Shown here piece after piece: positions 20,598 through 29,384 of a stretch of DNA of 64,000 nucleotides. A program made the position numbers and the translations under genes. Origin of the DNA: an uncultured Bryobacteraceae bacterium (GTDB lineage: Bacteria > Acidobacteriota > Terriglobia > Bryobacterales > Bryobacteraceae); NCBI GenBank assembly GCA_937924525.1, contig CALDSU010000008.1, positions 186,001 to 250,000 of the forward strand, read 5' to 3'. Numbering within the stretch: position 1 is the first letter of the stretch; every line of letters begins with the position of its first letter. Below the pieces are notes generated by a model that was not told the DNA's origin, did not search any database, and worked only from the letters and a program-made list of their open reading frames with translations.

Positions 20598-21494
20598 ATG
20601 CAGCCTAAAGTACGCAAGGCCGTCTTCCCTGCCGCGGGTCTGGGCACCCGATTCCTGCCGGCTACGAAAGCCCAGCCGAAGGAAATGTTGCCCCTGGTCG
20701 ACAAGCCTCTGATCCAGTATGGGGTCGAGGAGGCCGTCCATTCCGGAGTGCAGAACATCATCATCGTCACCGGCCGGGGCAAGTCGGCGATTGAAGATCA
20801 CTTCGACGTGAGCTTCGAACTCGAGAATCTGCTCGAATCGCGGGGCAAGAAGGACCTGCTGGCGGCGGTGCGCGGCGTCTCGGATCTGATCGACGTGTGT
20901 TACGTCCGCCAGAAGGAGGCGCTGGGCCTGGGCCACGCCGTCCTGCGCGCGCGGGAACTGGTGGGTCCCGAGCCTTTCGCGGTGGTGCTGTCGGACGACG
21001 TCATCGACGCGGAGACGCCTTGCCTCCGCCAACTGCTGGACATTTATGAGTTCTTCAACGCGCCGGTGATCGCGGTGATGGAGGTGCCGCCGGAGCGTGC
21101 CTCGGCTTATGGCATTGTGGATGCCGAACCGATCACGCACAACGGCGCCCGCGACCGGCTGTTCCGGATTCGCGACATGGTGGAAAAACCGCGGCCGGAA
21201 GACGCGCCCTCCAACCTCGCGATCATCGGCCGGTACGTGCTGACGCCGGAGATCTTCGACTCGCTGGCGGCGATCGATCCGGGCCGCGGCGGCGAAATTC
21301 AGTTGACCGACGGGCTGAAGCACCTGCTGCGGAGGCGTCCCATTTACGCCTACCGGTTCGAAGGCTCGCGCTACGACGCCGGCGATAAGTTGGGCTTTCT
21401 CATGGCAACGGTCGAGTTCGCGCTGCGGCGGCGCGATCTCGGCGCGGAGTTCCGTGAGTATCTCCAGTCGCTGCATTTGGACGGCGGCCAATGA
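20598..21494 (+). CDS. galU: UTP-glucose-1-phosphate uridylyltransferase GalU
   Basis: A 298-residue nucleotidyltransferase that makes UDP-glucose for glycans and sugar interconversion. The signature AAGLGTRFLPATKAQPKEML is at about residues 12-31, with LVDKPLIQYGVEEA after it, LSDDVIDAE in the catalytic core, and DPGRGGEIQLTDGLKHLL near the end. The ATG at 20598 has a strong GGAGGGGAAGGA ribosome site and starts where homology starts. It overlaps the next gene by four bases. Confidence 0.96.
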   Translation: MQPKVRKAVFPAAGLGTRFLPATKAQPKEMLPLVDKPLIQYGVEEAVHSGVQNIIIVTGRGKSAIEDHFDVSFELENLLESRGKKDLLAAVRGVSDLIDVCYVRQKEALGLGHAVLRARELVGPEPFAVVLSDDVIDAETPCLRQLLDIYEFFNAPVIAVMEVPPERASAYGIVDAEPITHNGARDRLFRIRDMVEKPRPEDAPSNLAIIGRYVLTPEIFDSLAAIDPGRGGEIQLTDGLKHLLRRRPIYAYRFEGSRYDAGDKLGFLMATVEFALRRRDLGAEFREYLQSLHLDGGQ

Positions 21495-23350
21495 ATCCAG
21501 CTTCCCTTGAGGCCACGCTCCGGTCGGAGGAGATCACCGGGCTCGCCGAGTTGCTGTTCGCGCAGATGGAAAGCCATCCGGCGACCGGCGAAGCGCGGCA
21601 GCGCCTGGCCGCCGGCGGCGCGGGCCGGTTCGAGAAGATCACGCCGCACTGGGGGGCCCTGGCGGCCGATCCCGACCACCCGCGGGCGTATTTCCTTCCC
21701 GTCGAGGGAGTAAACGGACGGACGTGGCTGCTGCGGCTGGCCGATGCGGAGTCGCCCCCCAGCCGGCACTTCCCGCAATCGCTGCGAATCGGGCGGGTCC
21801 CTCTGGCGGGGGCGGCTGCGGGACGCGGCGCCACCGTGGTGGTCGACGCTACGCCGTTCTCCTCAGGCGACTGGGATGCCCTGCGCACGTTTGCGGCTGA
21901 GATCGACCGCGTATTCCTGCCCCGTCCGCAGGGCGCGCTGCCCGCCATCGCCGTGGGCAACCGCCACCCGGAAATCAGTCTGCCCGCCGCGTTCGCGGCC
22001 TTCCGGGAAATCCTGATCAGCACCGGGCGGAATCTGGCGTCGACGGTGCAGTTGTCCGCCACCCGGGAGATGACCACCGACGAGGCGCTGGCCGCGCGGG
22101 ACGGCGAGACGCCGACAGCGGCCGGCCATACCCGGGTCTCGATCCGCCATCTCTTTCACGCCGGCTTGTGGGCCGCGATCCGCGCCGGCTGGCGGGAAGG
22201 CTACACCGCCGAGGCCGACCACTTCATCATCACGGGGCAAACCCCGGAGGAGATTGCCCATTCGGTCGAGCAGGCCAAGGAAGCCATCCGCCACGCCGCC
22301 GGTTACACCAAGTTCACCACGGACACCTCGCGCCTGTTCCTGCTGGAGGCGGATCCCCGCCACCCGGCCCCTTGGCCTTTGGCCGCCGTGGAAGAGCAGT
22401 TCCAGCGCCTGTTCCCCGCCGAGGAGCAGTCCTGGATTCTCGACGAATTCACCAAGCCTTGTGCCTGCGGCGAAACCACGTACCGCCTGTCCCGCGAGGA
22501 AGTCTTGCGGCTAGCGGTCAAATTCGGCGCCAGCCTGAAGCTGAACGAAGAACTGTACGATACGATCCGGGGCTACACCGGCGCGTTCGATTTCGAGCCA
22601 TCCCTCGACGAGGCCGAGACGCTGACCACGCCCGAGGAGATGATCTTCTATATGCAGTGGCTGCGCGCGCGGGGCCGTCCGGCGCAATTGGTGCCGCCCA
22701 ACCTGGGCTTCAAGAAAAGGCAGGCGTATCCGGAAACCGGCGCGGACCTGGAAAGATACGCCGCGCACAAGATGTGGCCGGAACTGCTGCCCCGGGCCGG
22801 GCGGGACTTTCAGGGCAATCCGCTCGCCGAACTGGCCTGGCGCGTCCGTCGCCTGGCCGACGTCGCTCGCTACTTCTCCGCGACGCTGAGCATCCACTCT
22901 GGCTCCGGCAAGCAGGCCGGCGTGCTGGAAATCATCGGCGCGGCCACCGCCGGGCGCGTGAATTACAAAATCTCCGGAGAATTACAGTTGCAGCTTTTCG
23001 ATGTCCTCGCCGAGCAGCCCCCGGAGTCGCCCTGGCGCCGGCTCTTCGAGCGCATGGCGGCACGGTGCAACCGGTTTGCCGCTCAGGGCGCCTTCGGCGA
23101 GGAGAGCGAACTGGCCGCCCGCTATCCTACGCCTTACTTGGGAGACGCCGCCCGGGGCCGGACGGATGGGAACTTGTTCCTGGTTTTCTGGCTGGGCAAC
23201 ATGGTGGGCAGCCGCGATGTCGAAGCGCCGGACGGCGATGCGCGCTTTTTCAAGGAAAAACTGGACGAGTTGCCGCCGCCCCTGGTCGAAGAGGTCCGGC
23301 GGCGAAACAGCCGGTACATCCAGTGGCTGGCGTCGCACTTGCGCGGTTAG
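21491..23350 (+). CDS. Tagaturonate epimerase family protein (UxaE-like)
   Basis: A 619-residue protein translationally coupled to galU (ATGA). Its central and C-terminal parts resemble the metal-dependent D-tagaturonate/D-fructuronate epimerase family: EADHFIITGQTPEEI (241-255), FDFEPSLDEAETLTTPEEM (about 367-383) and LSIHSGSGKQAGVLEIIG (466-483), where the Asp/His residues are the likely metal ligands. It is longer than the compact family members, with an extra N-terminal domain of about 180 residues. The nearby galactonate dehydratase and KDPG-type aldolase genes support a hexuronate role. The family match is by eye and the substrate is inferred. Confidence 0.65.
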   Translation: MNPASLEATLRSEEITGLAELLFAQMESHPATGEARQRLAAGGAGRFEKITPHWGALAADPDHPRAYFLPVEGVNGRTWLLRLADAESPPSRHFPQSLRIGRVPLAGAAAGRGATVVVDATPFSSGDWDALRTFAAEIDRVFLPRPQGALPAIAVGNRHPEISLPAAFAAFREILISTGRNLASTVQLSATREMTTDEALAARDGETPTAAGHTRVSIRHLFHAGLWAAIRAGWREGYTAEADHFIITGQTPEEIAHSVEQAKEAIRHAAGYTKFTTDTSRLFLLEADPRHPAPWPLAAVEEQFQRLFPAEEQSWILDEFTKPCACGETTYRLSREEVLRLAVKFGASLKLNEELYDTIRGYTGAFDFEPSLDEAETLTTPEEMIFYMQWLRARGRPAQLVPPNLGFKKRQAYPETGADLERYAAHKMWPELLPRAGRDFQGNPLAELAWRVRRLADVARYFSATLSIHSGSGKQAGVLEIIGAATAGRVNYKISGELQLQLFDVLAEQPPESPWRRLFERMAARCNRFAAQGAFGEESELAARYPTPYLGDAARGRTDGNLFLVFWLGNMVGSRDVEAPDGDARFFKEKLDELPPPLVEEVRRRNSRYIQWLASHLRG

Positions 23351-23365
23351 GACGCGGCGGCTTTC

Positions 23366-23986
23366 TCAGTTCGTGTTCTGCTGCTTGTTCTTCCGGAGTT
23401 TGCGGAAGAGGTCGGGCCCGAATTCCGCCAGCAGGTTGTTGACCACGTCGAGCCCGATCATGACCGAACCCCTCGCCAGCGCCTGATCGACGCCCCCCCG
23501 GCTGGGAGGCAGCCAGGCGCGGGCGGTGAAAGCGGCCCCGTACGCAGAGGCCAATCGGGGAAGGGCAGGCAACGAACCACCGTGGTCCCGTGGGGACAGG
23601 AACGTCCATTTGATCGCGTGTCTGACACGCGCCTTGGGGTCCGAGGATCGGGACCGCTGATAGCGCGGCTCCACCTTCAAAATCACGTTGCCGGTGGCGA
23701 TCATCGCGCTGCGAGTTCCCGTGAACGCCAGGGCGGCCGCGTAGCGCTTGCCAAAGCCGGACATCCCCTGCTCCCACTCCTCGGGAATGTCCCGCCACTG
23801 GGCAATGCCCGCGCCCGCGGCCCACCCCGCCCAGCGAACCGGCTGGAACGCGCGCTTGAGTTGCCACTCGTATTTCTCCGCCGGGCGGAGCGGGACTATT
23901 CCCGGCGTCACCGCCGGAGCGGTGGATTGCGCGAAGGGAATACCCGCCACGGCGCAGGCGGCGGCAAGGATTCGAAACAGAAGCAT
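23366..23986 (-). CDS. Exported hypothetical protein
   Basis: A 206-residue protein with a Sec signal peptide (MLLFRILAAACAVAGIPFAQS). The mature part contains a hydrophobic, Gly/Ala-rich stretch (WAGWAAGAGIAQW), aromatic motifs (EEWEQGMSGFGKRYAAALAF) and a C-terminal amphipathic region (GSVMIGLDVVNNLLAEFGPDLFRKLR), followed by a basic tail. I do not recognise the family. The pattern is that of a small envelope protein, perhaps membrane-associated. It stands alone on the minus strand, convergent with the UxaE-like gene and divergent from the galactonate dehydratase gene. Confidence 0.65.
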   Translation of the reverse strand: MLLFRILAAACAVAGIPFAQSTAPAVTPGIVPLRPAEKYEWQLKRAFQPVRWAGWAAGAGIAQWRDIPEEWEQGMSGFGKRYAAALAFTGTRSAMIATGNVILKVEPRYQRSRSSDPKARVRHAIKWTFLSPRDHGGSLPALPRLASAYGAAFTARAWLPPSRGGVDQALARGSVMIGLDVVNNLLAEFGPDLFRKLRKNKQQNTN

Positions 23987-24122
23987 TCAGGCGGGGCCTT
24001 GCGGGCATTCTAGCGTACTTGCCGGCGAAAGATCCCCGGGGTGGTGCTTCCGGAATGATGAATGGCGCGCTGCGCCCGCGCCGTTGCGGCTCGCGCCGGG
24101 CCTCATTAAACTAACGAACACC

Positions 24123-25379
24123 ATGCAAACCGTACGGCAAGACCTCGACCCCCGGTCCCGGAGGGGGGCGATCCGCGGACTGTTTGCGTCCGCCGGACTG
24201 GCCGCGTTCGGCGCCGCCAGCGCCGAGGCCCAGCAACGGGCCGGCAAGGACGCTCCCGTGGCGGCCAGGGACCCGCTCAAGATCACCAAACTCGAAACCT
24301 TTCTGGTGAAGCCGCGCTGGCTTTTTCTCAAAGTGCACACCAACGCCGGCATCACCGGCCTCGGGGAACCGATCCTGGAGGGCCGCGCCCTGACGTGCAA
24401 GCAGGCCGTCGAGGAAATCGCCCCTTACCTGGTGGGAAAGGACCCGCGGCGGGTGGTGCACCACTGGCAGGCGATCTACCGCCATGCGTTCTATCGCGGC
24501 GGACCGATTCTGACCAGCGCGTTGAGCGGCATCGACCAGGCGCTGTGGGACATCAAGGGCAAGGCGCTGGGAGTCCCCGTTTACGAGTTGCTGGGCGGGC
24601 CGACCCGGGACCGGGTGCGCGTGTATGCGCATGCCGGGACGCCAGACGCAATGCGCGCCGCCTTGGCCCGCGGCTTCACGGCTTTCAAGACCGGCCCCGC
24701 CAAGAAGCGTCCCGCCCGGTACGTGGAAACCCCCGCGGCGGTGAAGTACGCCGCGGAGAAATTCGCCGAACTGCGCGCCACGGTGGGCGACGAGTGCGAT
24801 ATCGGCGTCGACTTCCACGGCGCCATCAGTCCGGCCACCGCCAAACTGCTGATCAAAGCGCTGGAACCCTACCAGCCCATGTTCATCGAGGAACCGTGCC
24901 AGGCGCAGAATCATGACGTGATGGCCGAGATCGCCCGGGGGACGCACTTACCCATCGCCACCGGCGAGCGCGTGTTCACCAAGTGGGGCTTTCTCGAAGT
25001 TCTGCAAAAGCAGGCAGCCAGGATCCTGCAACCCGACCTGTCGCACGCCGGCGGCATCACGGAAGTCCGCCTGATCGCCGGCATGGCGGAGGCATACTAC
25101 GCTTCCATCGCGCCGCACAACCCGCTCGGCCCCATCTCGCTGGCGGCGGGCGTGCAACTGGCCGCCTCCATTCCCAACTTCATGTGTCAGGAGCAGGTAA
25201 GCCTGGGGGATGGGTACCTGAAAAAGCCGTTCACGGTGCGCGACGGCTACCTCGATCTGCCGGCAGGACCGGGACTGGGCATCGAACTGGACGAGAACGC
25301 CCTCGCCGACAAGATGCACCACGACTGGAAGAATCCGGAAACCTACGACGCCGACGATGGTTCCGTGGTGGACTGGTAA
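24123..25379 (+). CDS. dgoD: Galactonate dehydratase-like enolase-superfamily enzyme with Tat signal
   Basis: A 418-residue mandelate-racemase/muconate-lactonizing subgroup protein. The N-terminus has a twin-arginine-type signal (RSRRGAIRGLFASAGLAAFG). Enolase-superfamily features follow: GEPILEGRA, a catalytic-lysine region, the metal Asp in VDFHG, FIEEP, and GERVF with HNPLGPIS at the end of the barrel. These match D-galactonate dehydratase, which makes 2-dehydro-3-deoxy-galactonate. Cytoplasmic family members have no signal, so this copy may act in the periplasm. The start was placed at the ATG where the signal begins. An aldolase gene follows 54 bases later. Confidence 0.78.
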   Translation: MQTVRQDLDPRSRRGAIRGLFASAGLAAFGAASAEAQQRAGKDAPVAARDPLKITKLETFLVKPRWLFLKVHTNAGITGLGEPILEGRALTCKQAVEEIAPYLVGKDPRRVVHHWQAIYRHAFYRGGPILTSALSGIDQALWDIKGKALGVPVYELLGGPTRDRVRVYAHAGTPDAMRAALARGFTAFKTGPAKKRPARYVETPAAVKYAAEKFAELRATVGDECDIGVDFHGAISPATAKLLIKALEPYQPMFIEEPCQAQNHDVMAEIARGTHLPIATGERVFTKWGFLEVLQKQAARILQPDLSHAGGITEVRLIAGMAEAYYASIAPHNPLGPISLAAGVQLAASIPNFMCQEQVSLGDGYLKKPFTVRDGYLDLPAGPGLGIELDENALADKMHHDWKNPETYDADDGSVVDW

Positions 25380-25433
25380 CCTGAGAACGGGCGCGGCGTC
25401 CCGCCCTGGGGGCCCGCGCCGGATTCCTTCCTT

Positions 25434-26105
25434 ATGACCAAGCAACAAACCCTTTCCTTCATGATCGATACCGGCATTGTGCCGGTGGTGCGCACCTCCA
25501 GCGCCGAAGACGCCATCCGCGCCATTGAAGCGATTTACGCCGGCGGTATCCGCGCCGCCGAAATCACCATGACCGTTCCCGGCGCGGTGCAGGCGCTCGA
25601 GAAAGTCGCCGCGAAGTTCGGCGACAAGATCGTGCTCGGCGCGGGCACGGTCCTCGACCCGGAAACGGCGCGGATCTGCATGCTGGCCGGCGCCGAGTTC
25701 TTCGTCACACCGAGTCTCAAACGGGAGACGATCGAAGTAGCCCGCCGCTACGCCAAAGTCATCTGCCCGGGAGCGCTGACGCCGACCGAGGTGCTGACCG
25801 CCTGGGAGGCGGGTGCGGACATCGTCAAGATCTTTCCTTGCGGCGCGGTGGGCGGCCCCAAGTATATCAAGGCGCTGCGCGCGCCGTTCCCCCACATTGA
25901 GATGATCCCCACCGGCGGCGTCAACCTGGAAACGGCGGGCGAGTTCCTCAAAGCGGGCGCCTGTGCGGTCGCGGTGGGGGCCGAACTGGTGGACGGTAAG
26001 CTCATCAGGGAGGGCCGGTTCGACTTGATTGAAGACAAGGCCCGCCAGTACCTCGCCGTCATCGCCCAGGCGCGGCAAGAAATGAAGCAGGCGCCGGGGC
26101 GCTAA
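25434..26105 (+). CDS. eda: KDPG/KDPGal-type bifunctional aldolase
   Basis: A 223-residue class I aldolase that splits 2-dehydro-3-deoxy-6-phospho-sugar acids to pyruvate and glyceraldehyde 3-phosphate. Visible landmarks are VPVVRTSSAEDA, the Glu of AEITMTVPGA, LGAGTVLDPE, FFVTPSL, the PGALTPTEV loop, and the Schiff-base lysine in IVKIFPCGAVGG. Length is standard. Together with the galactonate dehydratase upstream it suggests sugar-acid breakdown, although no KDG kinase is in the window. Whether it prefers gluconate- or galactonate-derived substrate cannot be told. Confidence 0.9.
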   Translation: MTKQQTLSFMIDTGIVPVVRTSSAEDAIRAIEAIYAGGIRAAEITMTVPGAVQALEKVAAKFGDKIVLGAGTVLDPETARICMLAGAEFFVTPSLKRETIEVARRYAKVICPGALTPTEVLTAWEAGADIVKIFPCGAVGGPKYIKALRAPFPHIEMIPTGGVNLETAGEFLKAGACAVAVGAELVDGKLIREGRFDLIEDKARQYLAVIAQARQEMKQAPGR

Positions 26106-26107
26106 AG

Positions 26108-26566
26108 CTAAAAACGCTCGTACCGGCCCCTATAGATGGCTTCGGCGAGCACTTTGCCGCGCAGGGCGCGGTCGACCTCCGCCCGCCGCGCCCCGGCGGC
26201 CAGCCCCAGACTGGGCGCGGAAAGCGCGTAGAGCCGGAAATAGTAGCGGTGGGGTCCGTGCCGCTTGGGTGGACAAGGACCGCCGTAACCCGGCCGGCCG
26301 AAGTCGTTCGTGCCGCTGACGCCCAGCGCGCCGGGCTTGAAAGTCTGGGCCAGCGTGTGCGTCGCGGCGGGAATGTCCCACAGCAGCCAGTGCGTCCACA
26401 CGCCGGCGGGCGCATCCGGGTCGTCGAGAATCAGCGCGTAGCTGCGCGTCTCCGGGGGCGCGCCCGCCCAGGAGAGGGACGGAGATACATCGGCCCCTTC
26501 GCAGGTATGCAAGCGGGGAATCGTCTCGCCTTCGCGAAAGCCTTCCACGATCAGAGTGAATGACAT
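26108..26566 (-). CDS. YbhB/YbcL family PEBP (Raf-kinase-inhibitor-like) protein
   Basis: A 152-residue phosphatidylethanolamine-binding-protein fold. The ligand-pocket motifs are intact: IPRLHTCEGADVSPSLSW, ILDDPDAPAGVWTHWLLWDIP, GGPCPPKRHGPHRYYFRLYAL. Bacterial members are cytoplasmic or periplasmic and of unclear role; no signal peptide is present here. It is convergent with eda, with only two bases between the stop codons. Confidence 0.92.
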   Translation of the reverse strand: MSFTLIVEGFREGETIPRLHTCEGADVSPSLSWAGAPPETRSYALILDDPDAPAGVWTHWLLWDIPAATHTLAQTFKPGALGVSGTNDFGRPGYGGPCPPKRHGPHRYYFRLYALSAPSLGLAAGARRAEVDRALRGKVLAEAIYRGRYERF

Positions 26567-26639
26567 GACGCGTCTCCGGCTTCAGTGTACGGAATCCCGC
26601 GCGAGCCTGGCGGAGCCGGGCAACGCGCCGGCGGCGCCG

Positions 26640-27326
26640 TCAACCCAGGTTGGGCAGACGCGCGAGCGCGTACTCGAGCGCCTCCAGGGGCACCTCGTAA
26701 CGCGAGTATGAGCGGTTGCCGCGGAAATCCAGGTCCTTGATGCCCAGGGGGCTTGTGTAGAACGCGTCCACCGTCAGCTTCCGCACCCAATCGAAGAACA
26801 GCACGCCGGGCATCAGGTCGGAAACGCGTTTGGTGGAGTAGCCGCTGAAAGCGCGGTAAGCCTCGGAGCGTTCATACCCCCGCGTCTCGCCGCGGCGGAT
26901 GCGCTCGGCGCGTTCGGCGGCCACCAGCGCGTCCAGCATGGCGGTTTGCTGCGCGGCGCTGGCCTCGAGAAACGCGTTCCCGTGCCGGCGGCGCATCTCC
27001 GCGTCCAGCCACGCCAGACCGCCCGTGAAGATCGCGCCCAGCCGCGCGCTCTGGCCGCACAACAGGTCAATGAACTCGGGCGCGCCGGCATCCCTGGCGC
27101 TGCCGGACACTTCGTCGGCGGGCACGATCAATTCCGCCAGCCGGCCCAAGGTCTCCAACTGCCGCGGGACGAAAAACTTCGCCTGGTAGGCGCCCTTGGC
27201 CTTCTCCTGCTGCGCGGCGGCGTGGACATGTTGGGCCGCTTCCAGATCGAACAGTCCAGCCGCCGCCAGGCCGGCGGCCAGGCTGCGGATGGCGTGGCGG
27301 CGCGTAACGTCGAGTCCGTCAGACAT
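26640..27326 (-). CDS. Gluconate 2-dehydrogenase subunit 3 family protein, Tat-exported small subunit
   Basis: A 228-residue small subunit. The N-terminus has a twin-arginine motif (VTRRHAIRSLAAGLAAAGLF). The body contains LGRLAELIVPADEVSGSARDAGAPEFID, the family hallmark, and LMPGVLFFDWVRKLTVDAFYTSP near the end. Such subunits escort the FAD-containing GMC partner across the membrane, because the large subunit has no signal of its own. The gene starts inside the tail of the GMC gene (8-base overlap) and is co-transcribed with it. Confidence 0.88.
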   Translation of the reverse strand: MSDGLDVTRRHAIRSLAAGLAAAGLFDLEAAQHVHAAAQQEKAKGAYQAKFFVPRQLETLGRLAELIVPADEVSGSARDAGAPEFIDLLCGQSARLGAIFTGGLAWLDAEMRRRHGNAFLEASAAQQTAMLDALVAAERAERIRRGETRGYERSEAYRAFSGYSTKRVSDLMPGVLFFDWVRKLTVDAFYTSPLGIKDLDFRGNRSYSRYEVPLEALEYALARLPNLG

Positions 27327-29037
27327 TGCCTTTCCTCATTTCCTCGGCCAGGTAGTCGCAACCGCGCCAGGCCAGGGCATTGATGGTCAGGGTGGGGTTC
27401 TTGTCGGGGTTGCTGACAAAGCAGCCGCCGTCCATCACGAACAGGTTCTTCACCTCGTGCGCCTGGCAATAGCCGTTGAGTACGCCGGTGCGCGCGTTGG
27501 CGCCCATGCGGACCGCGCCGACTTCGTGAATGATGGTTCCCGGCACGGAAATGCCGTTGCTCTCGCGCTGCGCGGCGCTCAGGCCGCTCACTTTGCCGCC
27601 CATCGTCTCGATGATCTCCGTGAAGGTCTTCTCCATGTGGCGGGCCTGCTTCCACTCGTGGTCGCTCCACTGGAAATGAAACCGCAGCACGGGGATGCCC
27701 CATTGATCGACCACCTGCGGATCGATTTCGCAGTAGCTGTGCTGATTCGGAATCATCTCGCCGCGCCCGGCGAAGCCGATGCGGCAGCCATACTCCTGGC
27801 GGATGCGCCGTTTCATGGCCGCGCCGTAGCCGTGCTCACGCGCCGCGGCATGGAAGGAGCCCACCATCGGCATGCCGTAGCCCCCGCCGATCTCGATATG
27901 GTAGCCACGCGGGAAATCCAGTTTGCGATGGTCGTCCCACAGCCACCAGGGCATGTACAGGTGCGCACCGCCGTACCCGTCCGTGTCGTAGTGGGGCATA
28001 CCCTCCAGCGCCGGGACGTAGCCGCTGAGGCCGAAACCCACCGTATCCATCAGGTACCGGCCCACCAGCCCGGAACTGTTCGCCACGCCGTTGGGAAATT
28101 CCCTGGTCCGGGAGTTCAGCAGCAGCCGCGCCGACTCGCAGGCGCTGGCCGCCAGGATCACCACCCGCGCCCGCATCCAGCGCTCCTGGCGCGTGCGCTT
28201 GTCAATGTAAATCACGCCCGTGGCTTTACCGCTCCCGTCGGTGGTGATCTCTCGCGCCATGGCCAGATCGAACACGGTGAGCTTGCCCGTCTTCATGGCG
28301 GGGAACACCTGCACCTGGCTCGACGAATAGTTGGATGCCGTCACACAGCCGCGCCCGCATTGGCCGCAGTAGTGGCACGCCGGACGGCCGCGCCGCGACT
28401 TGGTGAGCACGGCGCGCCGGTTCGGAATGCAGGGGATCCCCAGCTTGCCGCACGCCTTCTGAATCAGCACCTCGTGGACCTTCGGCGGCGGCGGATCCTC
28501 GAACACGCCGTCCGGCGCGCTGCGAAGCCCTTCCTTCGACCCCGTAACCCCGATGAACGCTTCGGCTTTGTCGTAGTACGGCGCGACATCCTCGTACGTG
28601 ATCGGCCAGTCCCAACCCAGGCCGTCCCGCGAGTAGGGCTGAAAATCGTAATCGGAGAACCGGAACGACATCCGGCCATAGTGATTCGTGCGCCCGCCGA
28701 GGATGCGGGAGCGGAACCAGAGAAACTGGCTGCCCTCGCCGACCGTGTACGGCTCGCCCTCCAGTTGCCAGCCGCCGCTGGTGGTGCTGAAGTAGCCGAA
28801 CGGTTTCCCCTGCCCGAAGTAGAACGCCCCGCCCTCTTCCGCGCCGCGGTGGTCCACCTGATGGGGCCACTGGTGTTCCTTGAATTCCTTGGCGACGTCG
28901 AGCAGGGGACCGGCTTCGAGCAGCGCGCAGCGAATGCCCTTGGCGGTAAGCACGTGGACGGCGGTCCCCCCGCCCGCTCCCGAGCCGATCACGACGACTT
29001 CATAGCTTTCCTGCGACTTCGAACTTTGCGCCATCAT
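27319..29037 (-). CDS. GMC-family FAD-dependent sugar dehydrogenase, large subunit
   Basis: A 572-residue oxidoreductase. The FAD-binding GSGAGGG is at residues 18-24 after VVVIG. The C-terminal GMC pattern is present: IIHEVGAVRMGANARTGV, then FVMDGGCFVSNPDKNPTLTINALAWR, which hold the active-site His and Asn. A tight cysteine group at 221, 224, 227 and 231 (CHYCGQCGRGC) could bind an iron-sulphur cluster, as in some bacterial glucose and glucoside dehydrogenases. With the Tat-tagged subunit 3 it should form a periplasmic dehydrogenase for sugars or glycosides. No cytochrome c subunit gene is in the window. Confidence 0.88.
   Translation of the reverse strand: MMAQSSKSQESYEVVVIGSGAGGGTAVHVLTAKGIRCALLEAGPLLDVAKEFKEHQWPHQVDHRGAEEGGAFYFGQGKPFGYFSTTSGGWQLEGEPYTVGEGSQFLWFRSRILGGRTNHYGRMSFRFSDYDFQPYSRDGLGWDWPITYEDVAPYYDKAEAFIGVTGSKEGLRSAPDGVFEDPPPPKVHEVLIQKACGKLGIPCIPNRRAVLTKSRRGRPACHYCGQCGRGCVTASNYSSSQVQVFPAMKTGKLTVFDLAMAREITTDGSGKATGVIYIDKRTRQERWMRARVVILAASACESARLLLNSRTREFPNGVANSSGLVGRYLMDTVGFGLSGYVPALEGMPHYDTDGYGGAHLYMPWWLWDDHRKLDFPRGYHIEIGGGYGMPMVGSFHAAAREHGYGAAMKRRIRQEYGCRIGFAGRGEMIPNQHSYCEIDPQVVDQWGIPVLRFHFQWSDHEWKQARHMEKTFTEIIETMGGKVSGLSAAQRESNGISVPGTIIHEVGAVRMGANARTGVLNGYCQAHEVKNLFVMDGGCFVSNPDKNPTLTINALAWRGCDYLAEEMRKGNV
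28345..28377 (-). other. Four-cysteine cluster in the GMC dehydrogenase
   Basis: Codons for C-x2-C-x2-C-x3-C (residues 221-231 of the protein) lie in the middle of the gene. Cysteine groups at a similar place bind a 3Fe-4S cluster in bacterial FAD-glucose dehydrogenases of this family. It is not a haem motif (no CxxCH). Confidence 0.5.
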
Positions 29038-29384
29038 CTAAGCTCCCTATTCCATCACAACCAGCCGCGGGGGCGCACCGGCGGCAGACGAACGGATAGG
29101 CGGTTGGGAACGCGCGTCTGCGGCTGAGCGGTTCGTCTCGGGGCGACCGCCCGGCTCGCACTACAGAACCGGCGTCTGGACGCAGGAAGCGCACGTCATC
29201 GGATCTTTCGCCGACACGTGGCGCGTTCCGGTCGCTGGCAGAGCCGTGATGAACAGGCGGCGGGCGGGCCAGCGCTGCGTTTGCGGGACTCGCTCACTGC
29301 CGGCGACTCGGAGAGTTGCCCCACCCGGGCGGACTACCACCCCATTCCCATAGCCGGCATGTTCCCGCATAATCAACACAGAGA
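29038..29384. other. Intergenic region between divergent sugar-oxidation genes
   Basis: About 350 bases with no supportable gene. It separates the GMC operon (minus) from the Gfo/Idh/MocA operon (+) and should hold both promoters. On the + strand TTCCCA (29345) and CATAAT (29368) are spaced by 17 bases, a weak promoter match that would put transcription only a few bases before the ATG at 29385. Confidence 0.5.

Noticed and set aside
23366-23986. Tempting call of this exported protein as part of the sugar-acid pathway
   Set aside because: It is on the opposite strand to its neighbours with no recognised domain, so a role is not supported.
28345-28377. Cysteine cluster considered as a haem c-binding site
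   Set aside because: The spacing is C-x2-C followed by Gly, not CxxCH, so it cannot bind haem c in the usual way.
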